NCBI GenBank assembly: GCA_964626685.1
Contig: CAZVJY010000014.1
Span: forward strand, 1 to 43,945
Direction: 5' to 3'
DNA length: 43,945 bases
Source of the DNA: RGEC01 sp964626685
GTDB taxonomy: Bacteria > Bacteroidota > Bacteroidia > NS11-12g > UBA955
Notes under the pieces: generated by a model
The model's database searches: none
What the model was told of the DNA's origin: nothing
Seen by the model: the letters and a program-made list of their open reading frames with translations, nothing else
Translations under genes and position numbers: made by a program
Part shown: positions 1 through 8,515 of the stretch, in pieces
Position numbering within the stretch: the stretch's first letter is position 1
Layout: each line of letters opens with the position of its first letter

Positions 1-954
1 TTACAACAACCTGTTCACCAGATCGTCGTTGCTCATGCCTTCGGCCTCGGCCTTGTAGTTGCGCACCAGGCGGTGTCTGAGCACATTTTTGGCCACAGCC
101 TGCACATCTTCCCTGTCGGGTGAAAACTTGCCGTTCATAAGGGCGTGGCACTTGGCTCCCAAAATGAGGAACTGTCCTGCGCGCGGACCTGCACCATAAC
201 TCACATATTCATTCACCAGCGCATCGGCCTGTGATGTTCCCGGGCGGGTTTTGCGCACCAACGAAACGGCATACTCAAATACGGCATCTGTTACAGGTAC
301 TTGCCTCACAAGTTGCTGATATTCCAGTATTCTGCCTGCACCCAGGACCTTTGCTGCTGCAGCCTCCCCGGCACCGGTTGTACCTTTTAGAATCAGCATT
401 TCCTCATCGTATCCGGGATATTCCAAGGCAATATTGAACATGAAACGGTCCAGCTGCGCTTCGGGCAGGGGATAGGTGCCCTCCTGCTCAATAGGGTTTT
501 GGGTAGCCAGTACAAAAAAGGGTTTGGGCAAAGCGTGGTGCTGCCCGGAAACTGTAACGTTACGCTCCTGCATAGCTTCCAGAAGGGCCGCCTGCGTTTT
601 GGGCGGTGTACGGTTAATTTCATCGGCCAGGACGATATTGGCAAATAAAGGACCTTTCACGAAGTGAAATTTGCGGTCTTCATCCAGAATTTCATTACCG
701 GTAATGTCGCCGGGCATCAAATCAGGGGTAAACTGTATACGGTTAAAGTCCAGATCCAGGCTTTGGGCCACAGTTTTTACCAACAGGGTTTTGGCCAGCC
801 CCGGCACACCCACCAACAGTGCATGGCCATTACAGAAAATGGCAGTCAAAACAGCATCCACCGCATGTTCCTGCCCCACAATAACCTTGGAAATTTCTTT
901 CTTTATTTCCGCAACCGAGGCGGAAAACGATTCTGCCAGTTCTTTTTCGTTCAT
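1..954 (-). CDS. MoxR-family AAA+ ATPase
   Basis: Cytoplasmic AAA+ ATPase of the MoxR type, a family generally thought to act as chaperones that assemble or activate metal-containing or envelope complexes; the client here is unknown. The 317-aa protein shows Walker A (VGVPGLAKT, about residues 48-56), Walker B (IVLADEINR), the sensor-like ATQNPIEQEGTYPLPEAQ stretch and a C-terminal lid with RHRLVRNY. The frame stays open upstream to a possible start near 990. I chose ATG at 954 because it forms a TGATG junction (1-nt overlap) with the stop of the SurA-like gene, typical of translational coupling, and because the usual family N-terminus begins just before the conserved VIVGQE motif. It is last in the two-isomerase operon and its stop codon lies on the window's first bases, so genes further downstream (often DUF58 or VWA proteins in this family's clusters) are not visible. 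Confidence 0.95.
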   Translation of the reverse strand: MNEKELAESFSASVAEIKKEISKVIVGQEHAVDAVLTAIFCNGHALLVGVPGLAKTLLVKTVAQSLDLDFNRIQFTPDLMPGDITGNEILDEDRKFHFVKGPLFANIVLADEINRTPPKTQAALLEAMQERNVTVSGQHHALPKPFFVLATQNPIEQEGTYPLPEAQLDRFMFNIALEYPGYDEEMLILKGTTGAGEAAAAKVLGAGRILEYQQLVRQVPVTDAVFEYAVSLVRKTRPGTSQADALVNEYVSYGAGPRAGQFLILGAKCHALMNGKFSPDREDVQAVAKNVLRHRLVRNYKAEAEGMSNDDLVNRLL

Positions 955-2321
955 CAGTTTTGCGCCTCCCATGCTTTCAAATCCGGGCACTGAATCAGGT
1001 TGCTCTGCACGCGGATATAGGTATCTTTTTTGGTTTTATCGACCCAGGTATCAATGGCTTTTTGTTTTTTGCGGGCTTCGGCTTCCAGCTGAATACGGCC
1101 GTAGTCCTGTGATAAATTTGCCTGATGCGGCGCTGTAAATGATTTAAGGTAAACCATGCGGTAAATTGCACGGCCATCAGGTGTAAAAGTCCTAGCAGGT
1201 TCCGAAAATTCACCCGGTTTCAGTTTGTCTACAATCATTTTAATCTCCGGGGGCAGCTCATCAAAAATCATCTTCTGGCTGCCAGTGGTTTCGTCTGTAA
1301 AAAAGCCGCAGTAGCCTCTGTTTCCAATATCTGCAGATGCATACCGTTTTACGGCAGTGCACCAGTCTATTTTCTTTTCATAAAGCAGGTCATAGGCAGA
1401 GTCTATACGTTTCTGCGTTGCATTGAAATCAGCAGTGGTGTATTCTGCACGAATGAGGATGTGGGAAGCAATCACCCTTTCCCCCAGACGTTTAATCACC
1501 TTCATCAGGTGAAAACCAAAAGGACTTTCAAAAACGGGACTAATTGAATCTGGCTTAAGTTTGAAAGCCATGCGCTCGAATTCGGGCACCATTTCCCCGC
1601 GACCAAATTCCGGAAGCAGACCATTGTTTTCTTTGGATCCCGGATCCTGGCTGTAGGTTTTTGCCAGTTTCTCGAAACTCTCACCTGCCAGAAGGCGCAT
1701 TCGCAGAAGTTGCAGTTGCTCACGGGCAAATTCCTTGGCTTCCGGAGAAACGGGCGGTTCTATAAGCAGCTGGGCCACCTCTACTTCTGCCGGAATAATG
1801 GGCAGGCTGTCTTTTTGGATGTCGTTATAAAACTGCTTCACTTCCTGCGGACTGATTTTAACCGAAGATGTGATTTTACCCTCCATTTCCTGGGCCAGAA
1901 GTTGTTCCTTCATTTTGGGACGGATGTCTTCCCTGTATTCAGCAAGGGTTTTACCCAGATACCGTTCCAGATCTGCCTGGCTGCCAGCCTGACGTTGGAA
2001 GTAACGCAGGCGGTTGTCTATCTCAGCATCGATTCGCTCTTCAGAAAGAGGCAAAGAATCTATCTCTGCCTGATTGAGCATTAGTTTGCGTAATATCAGC
2101 TTACGAAGGACGAAGCACGAAAGCTGCTGGCTGTCCTGAAAATTGCCCGAACGCGCCAGCTGACCCATCTCCGTCTCATAATCGCTGCGAAGCACCACCT
2201 TATCGCCCACAATCGCCATAACCCCGTCCACATGCAACGGCTGGGCTTTCAGTCCGGAAGCTGCCAGTGCAAAAAACAAAAGCAGAAAACGGCAGGCTCT
2301 ATGGATATAAGGTTTTGGCAT
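954..2321 (-). CDS. SurA-like periplasmic peptidylprolyl isomerase
   Basis: Periplasmic prolyl isomerase/chaperone of the SurA type, expected to escort unfolded outer-membrane proteins. The 455-aa protein starts with a signal peptide (FLLLFFALAASGLKAQ, about residues 12-27). A SurA N-terminal helical domain follows (about 30-170, opening with the characteristic VDGVMAIVGDKVVLRSDYE). Two parvulin (PpiC) domains occupy about 180-280 and 285-390, with motifs such as SPFGFHLMKV and ASHILIRAE. The second parvulin domain is less regular and contains two Cys (WCTAV, GYCGFF). The start lies 5 nt downstream of the stop of the larger isomerase, and the stop overlaps the MoxR start by 1 nt. This is therefore the middle gene of a three-gene operon. 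Assignment as SurA-like is by domain order; true orthology to E. coli SurA was not tested. Confidence 0.93.
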   Translation of the reverse strand: MPKPYIHRACRFLLLFFALAASGLKAQPLHVDGVMAIVGDKVVLRSDYETEMGQLARSGNFQDSQQLSCFVLRKLILRKLMLNQAEIDSLPLSEERIDAEIDNRLRYFQRQAGSQADLERYLGKTLAEYREDIRPKMKEQLLAQEMEGKITSSVKISPQEVKQFYNDIQKDSLPIIPAEVEVAQLLIEPPVSPEAKEFAREQLQLLRMRLLAGESFEKLAKTYSQDPGSKENNGLLPEFGRGEMVPEFERMAFKLKPDSISPVFESPFGFHLMKVIKRLGERVIASHILIRAEYTTADFNATQKRIDSAYDLLYEKKIDWCTAVKRYASADIGNRGYCGFFTDETTGSQKMIFDELPPEIKMIVDKLKPGEFSEPARTFTPDGRAIYRMVYLKSFTAPHQANLSQDYGRIQLEAEARKKQKAIDTWVDKTKKDTYIRVQSNLIQCPDLKAWEAQN

Positions 2322-2326
2322 TGATA

Positions 2327-4432
2327 TTATTTTCCTGCGTTGTTTTCTTCCAGCATGCGTTTACTGAAAGTATCAAAAACTGGCTGGTTCACGCTATAGG
2401 GATAGGCTTTCAACAAATCTTTCAACCACTGTTCTTCCAAAAATGTCTGGTAATCATTGGCGGCCAGTCCGCGGCACTCTTCGAGTTTCTTGGGTCCTGC
2501 AGGTAAAAACTGATTTACTTTTACTACAACCCAGTTTGCCCCAATCTGATTGAGATTATAGATTTTTCCAGGTTTCTCGCGGTATTCAGGGTTGCCGAAT
2601 AACGTACCGAGAATACGACCGTCAGGGAATAGGAAGGTATCGGTACTTTCGTATTTACCCATGCGGTAGTCCATGCTCACGGTATTGGAACGGGTATGCT
2701 TTCTGCGAATACTATCGGGCTGAATCCCTTTCTTAACCATTTTGGCTACAGAACCTGCCATTTTTTTATTGGCACACAGGTAGACTTCACAATCAAAACG
2801 GTCATTCCACACATACTTGGTTTTGTTGGCTTCGTGAAACGCTTTTAAGCCTGCAGTGTCTTCGTTGGCTTTGTCCCAAACCTTCTGCTGCATGCGGGCA
2901 AACATCAAGATACCTTCTTTGAATTCCTGGTAAAGGTGTCTGAATTCAGGAGATTTCTCTTCAAGATGCTGGTCCTGAAAGATTACACATTTGCTCTTTA
3001 CCCAGTCTTTGAAAACAGTATTTACAAAGTCCATATTGGAGCCATTTACAGGCTGCATGGAAACCTCCAGGTGGCTGGCAAACTGACCGATGGTATATTT
3101 ATCGCCGCCCAGATCAAACAAAACCAGGTTGCGCAAAGGCGTCTTGGTGCTGGTGGGTTTCACATATACTCTGCCTTTTTTTCCCTGATTGGTTGCTGCG
3201 TATTCAGGCAAAGTCTCAGCCTTGAAAGACCCTTTTGCAAAATTTGTATCCAGCACTGCTATAAATGCATTCATATTTTCCGGATACTCTTTGTATCCGT
3301 TTTCCTTTTTTACTTTTTCAACCAGCGCATCCACGCTCTTCTGGGCTCTCTGGTTGTTTTGAACCTGGTTTTTGAGGGTGGTCTTCATCATATCAAAGCT
3401 GCCAAGCGGCTTCAATTCCATTTTCTGAATGATGTGCCATCCCAGCGCGGTGCGGAAAGGTTCGGAATAATCGCCAATATTTTTGAGGTTAAAACCACGG
3501 TCTACCAGCGACTGACGATCAGGGTCACCGATGAACATGGTTACATTGATGAAATCCATTTCACCACCGGCACCATTGCTGCGGCTGTTAAAATCCTCGC
3601 TGAAATTACGCGCCATATCGGCTACTGTAGATTCACCGGACTTGATTTTCTGGTAGATATCCTCAATTTTTCTCTTCTGGTTCTCTTCAGTTCCCTCAGG
3701 AGTCATACCCACACGAAGCAGAATATGCCTGAGTCTAATATCGCCACGGTTAGAGCGTTTGTTGGTTACTTTCAGTATATGGTATCCAAAATCGGTTCTA
3801 AAAATGCCGGATATGCTGCCTATCGGGGTATTGTAGGCCATGTTTTCGAAAGGATAAACCACCTGCAATGCAGTCATATAGCCCAGATTACCGCCATTAT
3901 CACGGGTTCCGGGATCGTCTGAGTTTTTGGCTTCTGCTGCAAACAGGGACGGATTGGCCATAATGCGGTCATACATTCCTTTGATTTTTTGCCATGCAAC
4001 CAGCGTATCTGCCGCTTTAGCTTTGTTGTTCACGGCTACCAGAATGTGTGAAACTTCCACTTCCTGATTGAGACGGTCATAGGCCTCACGGATTAACGCA
4101 TCGGTAACCTCACGATCATAGAGATAACTTCGCGCCAGCTGCTCACGGAACATATCTACCTCCTGAAGATAGCTCTTGGCTGTATCCATTCCCGCATCCT
4201 GTGCATCCTGAATTTTAAGTTTGAATTTGATGTACAGATCCAGATCCTCACGGATTTTTTCCGGAGTCATTTCCTGGTTCACGATGTTCAGGTTTTTCTT
4301 AAAATAGCGCTCAAATTCATCTACGGTAACTTTTTTGTCGCCGGCATAATTGAACAGTACGGCATTGGCAGGTTGGGCAATGGCCTGCAGAGAAATCATT
4401 AAAACCGAAATCAAGGTGAAAAATTGTTTCAT
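2327..4432 (-). CDS. Large PpiC/parvulin-type peptidylprolyl isomerase
   Basis: Exported 701-aa prolyl isomerase with two recognisable parvulin domains. The signal peptide is FFTLISVLMISLQAIAQ at the N-terminus. A helical N-domain (about 20-120) precedes parvulin domains at about 125-225 (EVSHILVAV ... FGYHILKVTN) and 230-345 (RLRHILLRV ... GWHIIQKME). The C-terminal half (about 360-700) is lysine-rich and resembles the long C-terminal part of Bacteroidota PpiC proteins with no assigned domain. A longer frame starts at 4462, but that ATG lies inside a TAnnTTTG promoter box (4460-4467), so the signal-peptide methionine at 4432 is preferred. It leads the operon with the SurA-like and MoxR genes. 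Likely role: outer-membrane protein folding, which fits a genome rich in TonB receptors and T9SS cargo. Confidence 0.92.
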   Translation of the reverse strand: MKQFFTLISVLMISLQAIAQPANAVLFNYAGDKKVTVDEFERYFKKNLNIVNQEMTPEKIREDLDLYIKFKLKIQDAQDAGMDTAKSYLQEVDMFREQLARSYLYDREVTDALIREAYDRLNQEVEVSHILVAVNNKAKAADTLVAWQKIKGMYDRIMANPSLFAAEAKNSDDPGTRDNGGNLGYMTALQVVYPFENMAYNTPIGSISGIFRTDFGYHILKVTNKRSNRGDIRLRHILLRVGMTPEGTEENQKRKIEDIYQKIKSGESTVADMARNFSEDFNSRSNGAGGEMDFINVTMFIGDPDRQSLVDRGFNLKNIGDYSEPFRTALGWHIIQKMELKPLGSFDMMKTTLKNQVQNNQRAQKSVDALVEKVKKENGYKEYPENMNAFIAVLDTNFAKGSFKAETLPEYAATNQGKKGRVYVKPTSTKTPLRNLVLFDLGGDKYTIGQFASHLEVSMQPVNGSNMDFVNTVFKDWVKSKCVIFQDQHLEEKSPEFRHLYQEFKEGILMFARMQQKVWDKANEDTAGLKAFHEANKTKYVWNDRFDCEVYLCANKKMAGSVAKMVKKGIQPDSIRRKHTRSNTVSMDYRMGKYESTDTFLFPDGRILGTLFGNPEYREKPGKIYNLNQIGANWVVVKVNQFLPAGPKKLEECRGLAANDYQTFLEEQWLKDLLKAYPYSVNQPVFDTFSKRMLEENNAGK

Positions 4433-4459
4433 TGTATGTGTAATTTTAACCACGAAGTG

Positions 4460-4467
4460 CAAAAATA
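4460..4467 (-). promoter_or_regulatory. Bacteroidota -7 box upstream of the PpiC operon
   Basis: The minus strand reads TATTTTTG, an exact TAnnTTTG match, with 27 nt between the box and the ATG at 4432. No convincing TTTG -33 element was found at 18-20 nt spacing. Its position in the short gap after the EI24-like gene suggests the isomerase-MoxR genes have their own promoter. Confidence 0.55.
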
Positions 4468-4512
4468 CAAAGATTGGGCCACAATACCGCCCCGTTTAGA
4501 GCGCTTTGATGG

Positions 4513-5307
4513 CTATCCGGTGAATGTAGCAGAACTTTTACCCTGCGGGAGTTGGGCATCGGCAATCACAGCGCCCGAGGCTGCACTGATGGGTGCCAGC
4601 ATCCAGTCGAGCAGTGGAAACCAGGCAGTCAGGTTGTACGCCACACCAAAACCCAGCAATGTAGGCATATTCGCACCCATATACCTTACACTCCGTGCCA
4701 CACCCATCTTTTTGCGCTCTGCTACATAATCGAAGAAGTTAAAAGCCATAAAATAGCTGTTTACAAGGAACAAACTAACCAAAATCACAGGAGATAAAAG
4801 CGGCAAAAAGAAACTTAGCAATCCCCCGGCTATCATTAGCAGGGTCTCCAGCAACATGTTTCTCAATGCAATGCCTGCACCTCTCAAAGCATCCTTAAAA
4901 ATCTGAACCAGACTGAATGGAAAAGACGTACCGGTTATCATTTCTTCGGTTCTCTCTGAGATATAAGCAAACAAAGGGGATAACAGGATGATAACCATAT
5001 ATTTCATGTAGCGGCTCATCACATACCACAACATTATTTTTACGACAATAACCACACCCAATTGCAGTCCTGTTTTAAGCATTTCATTCCATCCTCCTGC
5101 CTCTTGGGTGGACTTTAGATCAAGACCCGTCTGTAACTCAATCCAGGCATAGAGTTGTGGTATCAACCAGTCGCTGATTTGTAAAGAAAGCCCTACTACC
5201 AAAAATAACCAAAGTATCAGCGGAACCAAATACCAGACTCCAAGCCGAGTAATGGAAAATACCATACCCCTGAAGAAAGCGGTAAATCCTGCCAAAAATG
5301 CACTCAT
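4513..5307 (-). CDS. EI24 (CysZ-like) domain membrane protein
   Basis: Inner-membrane protein of 264 aa with at least four hydrophobic segments: about residues 18-45 (LVPLILWLFLVVGLSL), about 80-115, about 145-180 (LLMIAGGLLSFFLPLL) and about 205-230. The pattern and the motif LSPLFAYISERTEE (about 110-125) fit the EI24/CysZ family, whose E. coli member CysZ is a sulfate permease. Sulfate transport is not established for the Bacteroidota members, so no substrate is assigned. The C-terminus (PISAASGAVIADAQ) is conserved-looking and probably cytoplasmic. It starts 16 nt after the TonB receptor stop and is probably cotranscribed with the receptor and obg. Confidence 0.82.
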   Translation of the reverse strand: MSAFLAGFTAFFRGMVFSITRLGVWYLVPLILWLFLVVGLSLQISDWLIPQLYAWIELQTGLDLKSTQEAGGWNEMLKTGLQLGVVIVVKIMLWYVMSRYMKYMVIILLSPLFAYISERTEEMITGTSFPFSLVQIFKDALRGAGIALRNMLLETLLMIAGGLLSFFLPLLSPVILVSLFLVNSYFMAFNFFDYVAERKKMGVARSVRYMGANMPTLLGFGVAYNLTAWFPLLDWMLAPISAASGAVIADAQLPQGKSSATFTG

Positions 5308-5323
5308 TTAATCAAAATTAGTA

Positions 5324-7417
5324 TCAACGACCTGTTTTCCCCAAACGCAATGCAATAAAAATGGTTCTGGGGGAAGCCGGACCATAAATGTAATTGCTGT
5401 CTCTGTTTTTTCCGATGTCAAAATCCTTCTGATAGGCATTCAACAGGTTTCTTACTCCCAGGGAAAGGGTCCAGTTAATGCCGTTTTTCAATGGTTTAAG
5501 CTTGAAATTAAGGGCGGTGTTGATTTCCAGAAAAGGACGTGAAACAACAATACTGTCTCTGCTAAAGTTTACAGCACCGCCAAAATGCGGTACAAACATA
5601 GAACCTGTATACACAGCATCCATTGAAATATTGATCTTATCGGTCAATTCCGCCCACCCGTATACATATCCAAAGGCATTAGGGGTACGGGCAAAGGCCC
5701 TTAGTGGGTTTTGACCGGAAATGACTGTTACCGACGTATCGTAAAGGCTTTGCTGTACCGTAAATCCTGCCTGAAATTGCAATTTGCTACGATAATTAAT
5801 TCGGTATTCTGCCGAAATTCCCTGAACCCGGGCACCTTGACCATTGCGTTTTTCAAAAATCTCACCAAATGGGTCGTTCCCGGCATTTTCGAGCACAAAA
5901 GGATTACGCAACCGGTTATAAAAAGCATCCAGGGTTAAGCCCTGAATGTGGTTTTTTGTTGCTTTGTCGAGGTTCCACGATAGGTTTACACTGCGCGATT
6001 GTTCTTCCCTAAGAAATGGTGACAGCTGAACCCGGGAAACTCCACCACCGGCAAAAGCAATATGCAGGTCATTGTCATGGGCCTGCGGAGCCCTGAAACC
6101 TGTACCGTAACCCAATCTTATCTGGGAATTTTTACCAGACTTGTATAAAACACCCACACGCGGACTCCACACCGGTTTGTCTATCCAGTTGTGTTTATCC
6201 ACCCTGATACCGGACAGGATACTGAGCAAAGCATGTGGCTTCCAAACGTGCTGCACGAAGGCACTCGGATTTACAATATGCTGCCTGATAAGATAATTGT
6301 AGGCAGGGATTTCATCCCTGATGAATTCATCTATCCATTCCAGTCCGAGTGTTAGGGAATGCTTCATTAAACCATTTCGCTGGAACCGGCGATTGAATTG
6401 AACACCGCCCTGCAAAAAACCAATCATGGCTTCCCCATTTGGGGGATTGGCAATATAATTTTGTATATCTACCAAAGAATCCGGAAATACACCGGTGAAA
6501 TGACTTCGGGAAGTTTGCTGAAATGCTGCATAAATAATGGCATCTGAAAAACCGTTCAGTGAACGCAAGCGGTATTCTGCATTACCCAGTGAAATACGAT
6601 GTTCACGTGACTCGGCCTGCAAAGCCTCGGTGATAGGTTTTGCAGTTATTTCCCCCCCGTAACGTTTTTCACCAATACGGTTCAAAGACACCGTGAGCTT
6701 TTGTCTGGGACTGGGATCGTAGGATATATTCAGACTTGCATTAAGGTTTTCAAGGCTGGGCAACTCTGTAAACCCATCCTGGTTGGCATCAAAAGCCTGA
6801 CGATTCCGGGAACCTAATGAAAAGTAACCGCCAAATTTTTTGTTTTCTGACAACCAGCCACTGCTTATGGTATTAACCAGGTCCGCTGCGCTTGAACCTA
6901 TGTGTTGCAGGCGGGTTGTTACTTCCCACTCATTCTGAGTGGGCTTGCGGGTAAAAACATTTACCGTTCCTGCTATGGCACTCATACCATACAGGGAGGA
7001 ACCACCACCCCTCACCACTTCAATTTTCTCAATCATGGCGGCAGGAAGCTGCTCAAGCCCGTACATGCCTGTTAATGAACCAAACAAAGGCCTGCCATTG
7101 ATCAAAATCTGTGAGTAGCCGCCCGGCAATCCGTTGATGCGCAGCTGGCTGTAATTACAGGTCTGACAGTTGGTCTCCACCCTAAGACCAGTCTGGTATT
7201 TTAATCCGTCATACAAATTGCAGGCCTGCAATCGCGACAGGGTTTGGCCGCTGACAACAGTTACTGCTACAGGGCTCTCAGATTTGCGGGTTTCGGTGCG
7301 GGTTCCTGTGAGCACCACCTCCGATATATCCATCACAGAATCGGTCTGGGCCAATCCAGGATGGGCTAACAACAGCCAGAATCCAATGGTTAAGAAGAAT
7401 TTAGCCGATGTCCGCAT
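5324..7417 (-). CDS. TonB-dependent outer-membrane receptor
   Basis: Outer-membrane active transporter of 697 aa: signal peptide (FFLTIGFWLLLAHPGLAQ), a plug domain at about 30-160 and a 22-strand-type barrel (about 170-697). The TonB box region is probably ISEVVLTGTRTETRKSES. The plug carries a Cys pair (TNCQTCNYSQLRINGLPGG) and the hallmark IEVVRGGGSSLYG. The C-terminal LGVRNLLNAYQKDFD and ALRLGKTGR are typical barrel ends. It lacks the N-terminal carboxypeptidase-like domain common in Bacteroidota SusC-type receptors, and no SusD partner is nearby, so a metal, heme, cobalamin or siderophore substrate is more likely than a glycan. The substrate cannot be read from the sequence. It starts 10 nt downstream of the obg stop. 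Confidence 0.93.
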   Translation of the reverse strand: MRTSAKFFLTIGFWLLLAHPGLAQTDSVMDISEVVLTGTRTETRKSESPVAVTVVSGQTLSRLQACNLYDGLKYQTGLRVETNCQTCNYSQLRINGLPGGYSQILINGRPLFGSLTGMYGLEQLPAAMIEKIEVVRGGGSSLYGMSAIAGTVNVFTRKPTQNEWEVTTRLQHIGSSAADLVNTISSGWLSENKKFGGYFSLGSRNRQAFDANQDGFTELPSLENLNASLNISYDPSPRQKLTVSLNRIGEKRYGGEITAKPITEALQAESREHRISLGNAEYRLRSLNGFSDAIIYAAFQQTSRSHFTGVFPDSLVDIQNYIANPPNGEAMIGFLQGGVQFNRRFQRNGLMKHSLTLGLEWIDEFIRDEIPAYNYLIRQHIVNPSAFVQHVWKPHALLSILSGIRVDKHNWIDKPVWSPRVGVLYKSGKNSQIRLGYGTGFRAPQAHDNDLHIAFAGGGVSRVQLSPFLREEQSRSVNLSWNLDKATKNHIQGLTLDAFYNRLRNPFVLENAGNDPFGEIFEKRNGQGARVQGISAEYRINYRSKLQFQAGFTVQQSLYDTSVTVISGQNPLRAFARTPNAFGYVYGWAELTDKINISMDAVYTGSMFVPHFGGAVNFSRDSIVVSRPFLEINTALNFKLKPLKNGINWTLSLGVRNLLNAYQKDFDIGKNRDSNYIYGPASPRTIFIALRLGKTGR

Positions 7418-7427
7418 AATGAAGTAA

Positions 7428-8426
7428 TCAGGTTATGGATTCATTGATAGCATTCCAAAGCACATCGCGTAGCTCCACCAGCCCCTGCTCGGCAACAGAA
7501 GAGAAAAACAGGGGTTGTACGTCGGAAAATTCCCGGCTGATAGCCGATTTTAATTCATCATCCAGCATATCGCTTTTGCTTATGGCCACAATACGGCGCT
7601 TGTGAAGCATTTCCGGGTTAAACTCCCTTAGCTCGTGGAGCAGGGTTTCATATTCTTTTTTATGGTCGGGGCTGTCAGCAGGAATGAGAAACAACAGCAC
7701 TGCATTGCGTTCTATATGCTTTAAAAACCGGTGCCCGAGGCCCTTTCCTTCATGCGCACCTTCAATAATTCCGGGAATGTCAGCGATGACAAAACTGCGG
7801 AAATCGCGGTATTTTACCACGCCTAGATTGGGAACCAATGTAGTGAAAGGGTAGTCAGCTATTTCGGGCTTGGCCGCCGTCATTACACTCAACAGGGTGC
7901 TTTTTCCGGCATTGGGAAAACCCACAAGACCCACATCCGCCAGTACTTTGAGCTCCAGAATCATCCATTTTTCAATAGCCGGTTCTCCTGGCTGGGCATA
8001 CATGGGTGTTTGGTTGGTGCTGCTGGTAAAATGGCTGTTGCCAAGACCACCACGTCCGCCGGGTACCAGCACTTTCTTTTCACCATCATCGGTAATTTCA
8101 AACAGGAATTCACCGGTTTCGGCATCACGTGCTACGGTTCCCAGAGGTACTTCCAGAATTTCAGATTTACCGCTGGCTCCGGTTTTGTTGTTTTCGCTTC
8201 CGGGCTTGCCGTCTTCAGCCATAATATGCTTGCGGTATTTCAGGTGAAGAAGGGTCCACAACTGGTTGTTGCCAAGCAACACAATATCACCGCCTTTGCC
8301 GCCATCACCACCATCAGGGCCGCCTTTGGGATTGCCCTTTGCACGATGAAAGTGGTGACTACCGGCGCCGCCTTTGCCGCTTTTACAGCAAATTTTCACA
8401 TAATCTATAAAATTGGTATCAGCCAT
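7428..8426 (-). CDS. obg: GTPase Obg (CgtA)
   Basis: Essential ribosome-associated GTPase acting in 50S subunit maturation and stress control. The 332-aa protein begins with the glycine-rich Obg fold (about 1-158, FIDYVKICCKSGKGGAGS, GGDGGKGGDIVL). The G domain follows: G1 GFPNAGKST near residue 169, switch region FTTLVPNLGVV, G3 DIPGIIEGAHEGKGLGH, G4 as SKSD (instead of the canonical NKxD) and G5 SSVAEQG. There is no C-terminal OCT extension. The start at 8426 is fixed by the conserved N-terminus and lies 8 nt after a TAnnTTTG box. It is the first gene of a minus-strand unit with the TonB receptor and the EI24-like protein, and diverges from leuS. Confidence 0.97.
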   Translation of the reverse strand: MADTNFIDYVKICCKSGKGGAGSHHFHRAKGNPKGGPDGGDGGKGGDIVLLGNNQLWTLLHLKYRKHIMAEDGKPGSENNKTGASGKSEILEVPLGTVARDAETGEFLFEITDDGEKKVLVPGGRGGLGNSHFTSSTNQTPMYAQPGEPAIEKWMILELKVLADVGLVGFPNAGKSTLLSVMTAAKPEIADYPFTTLVPNLGVVKYRDFRSFVIADIPGIIEGAHEGKGLGHRFLKHIERNAVLLFLIPADSPDHKKEYETLLHELREFNPEMLHKRRIVAISKSDMLDDELKSAISREFSDVQPLFFSSVAEQGLVELRDVLWNAINESIT

Positions 8427-8434
8427 GCCTGCTG

Positions 8435-8442
8435 CAAAGGTA
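8435..8442 (-). promoter_or_regulatory. -7 box of obg, near-leaderless placement
   Basis: The minus strand reads TACCTTTG, an exact TAnnTTTG match ending only 8 nt before the obg ATG. The predicted transcription start would fall within a few bases of the start codon. No TTTG -33 element is seen at standard spacing, so this rests on one box. Confidence 0.5.
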
Positions 8443-8496
8443 CAACATGTAGCCTGAGCTTTTGCCTTAACAACAGGGAAATACGGGCTTTATCGT

Positions 8497-8504
8497 TAAT
8501 TTCG
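8497..8504 (+). promoter_or_regulatory. Possible leuS -7 box (one mismatch)
   Basis: TAATTTCG matches TAnnTTTG at all but one fixed position and ends 11 nt before the leuS ATG. A short AGGAAA (8508-8513) just before the ATG could serve as a ribosome site. No good -33 element is visible. Confidence 0.3.
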
Positions 8505-8515
8505 CGCAGGAAATC

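Noticed and set aside
2936..3922. A 328-codon open frame on the plus strand
   Set aside because: It is antisense to the PpiC-type isomerase, which has clear domains; its composition (Phe/Ile/His-rich) is that of a reverse-frame shadow.
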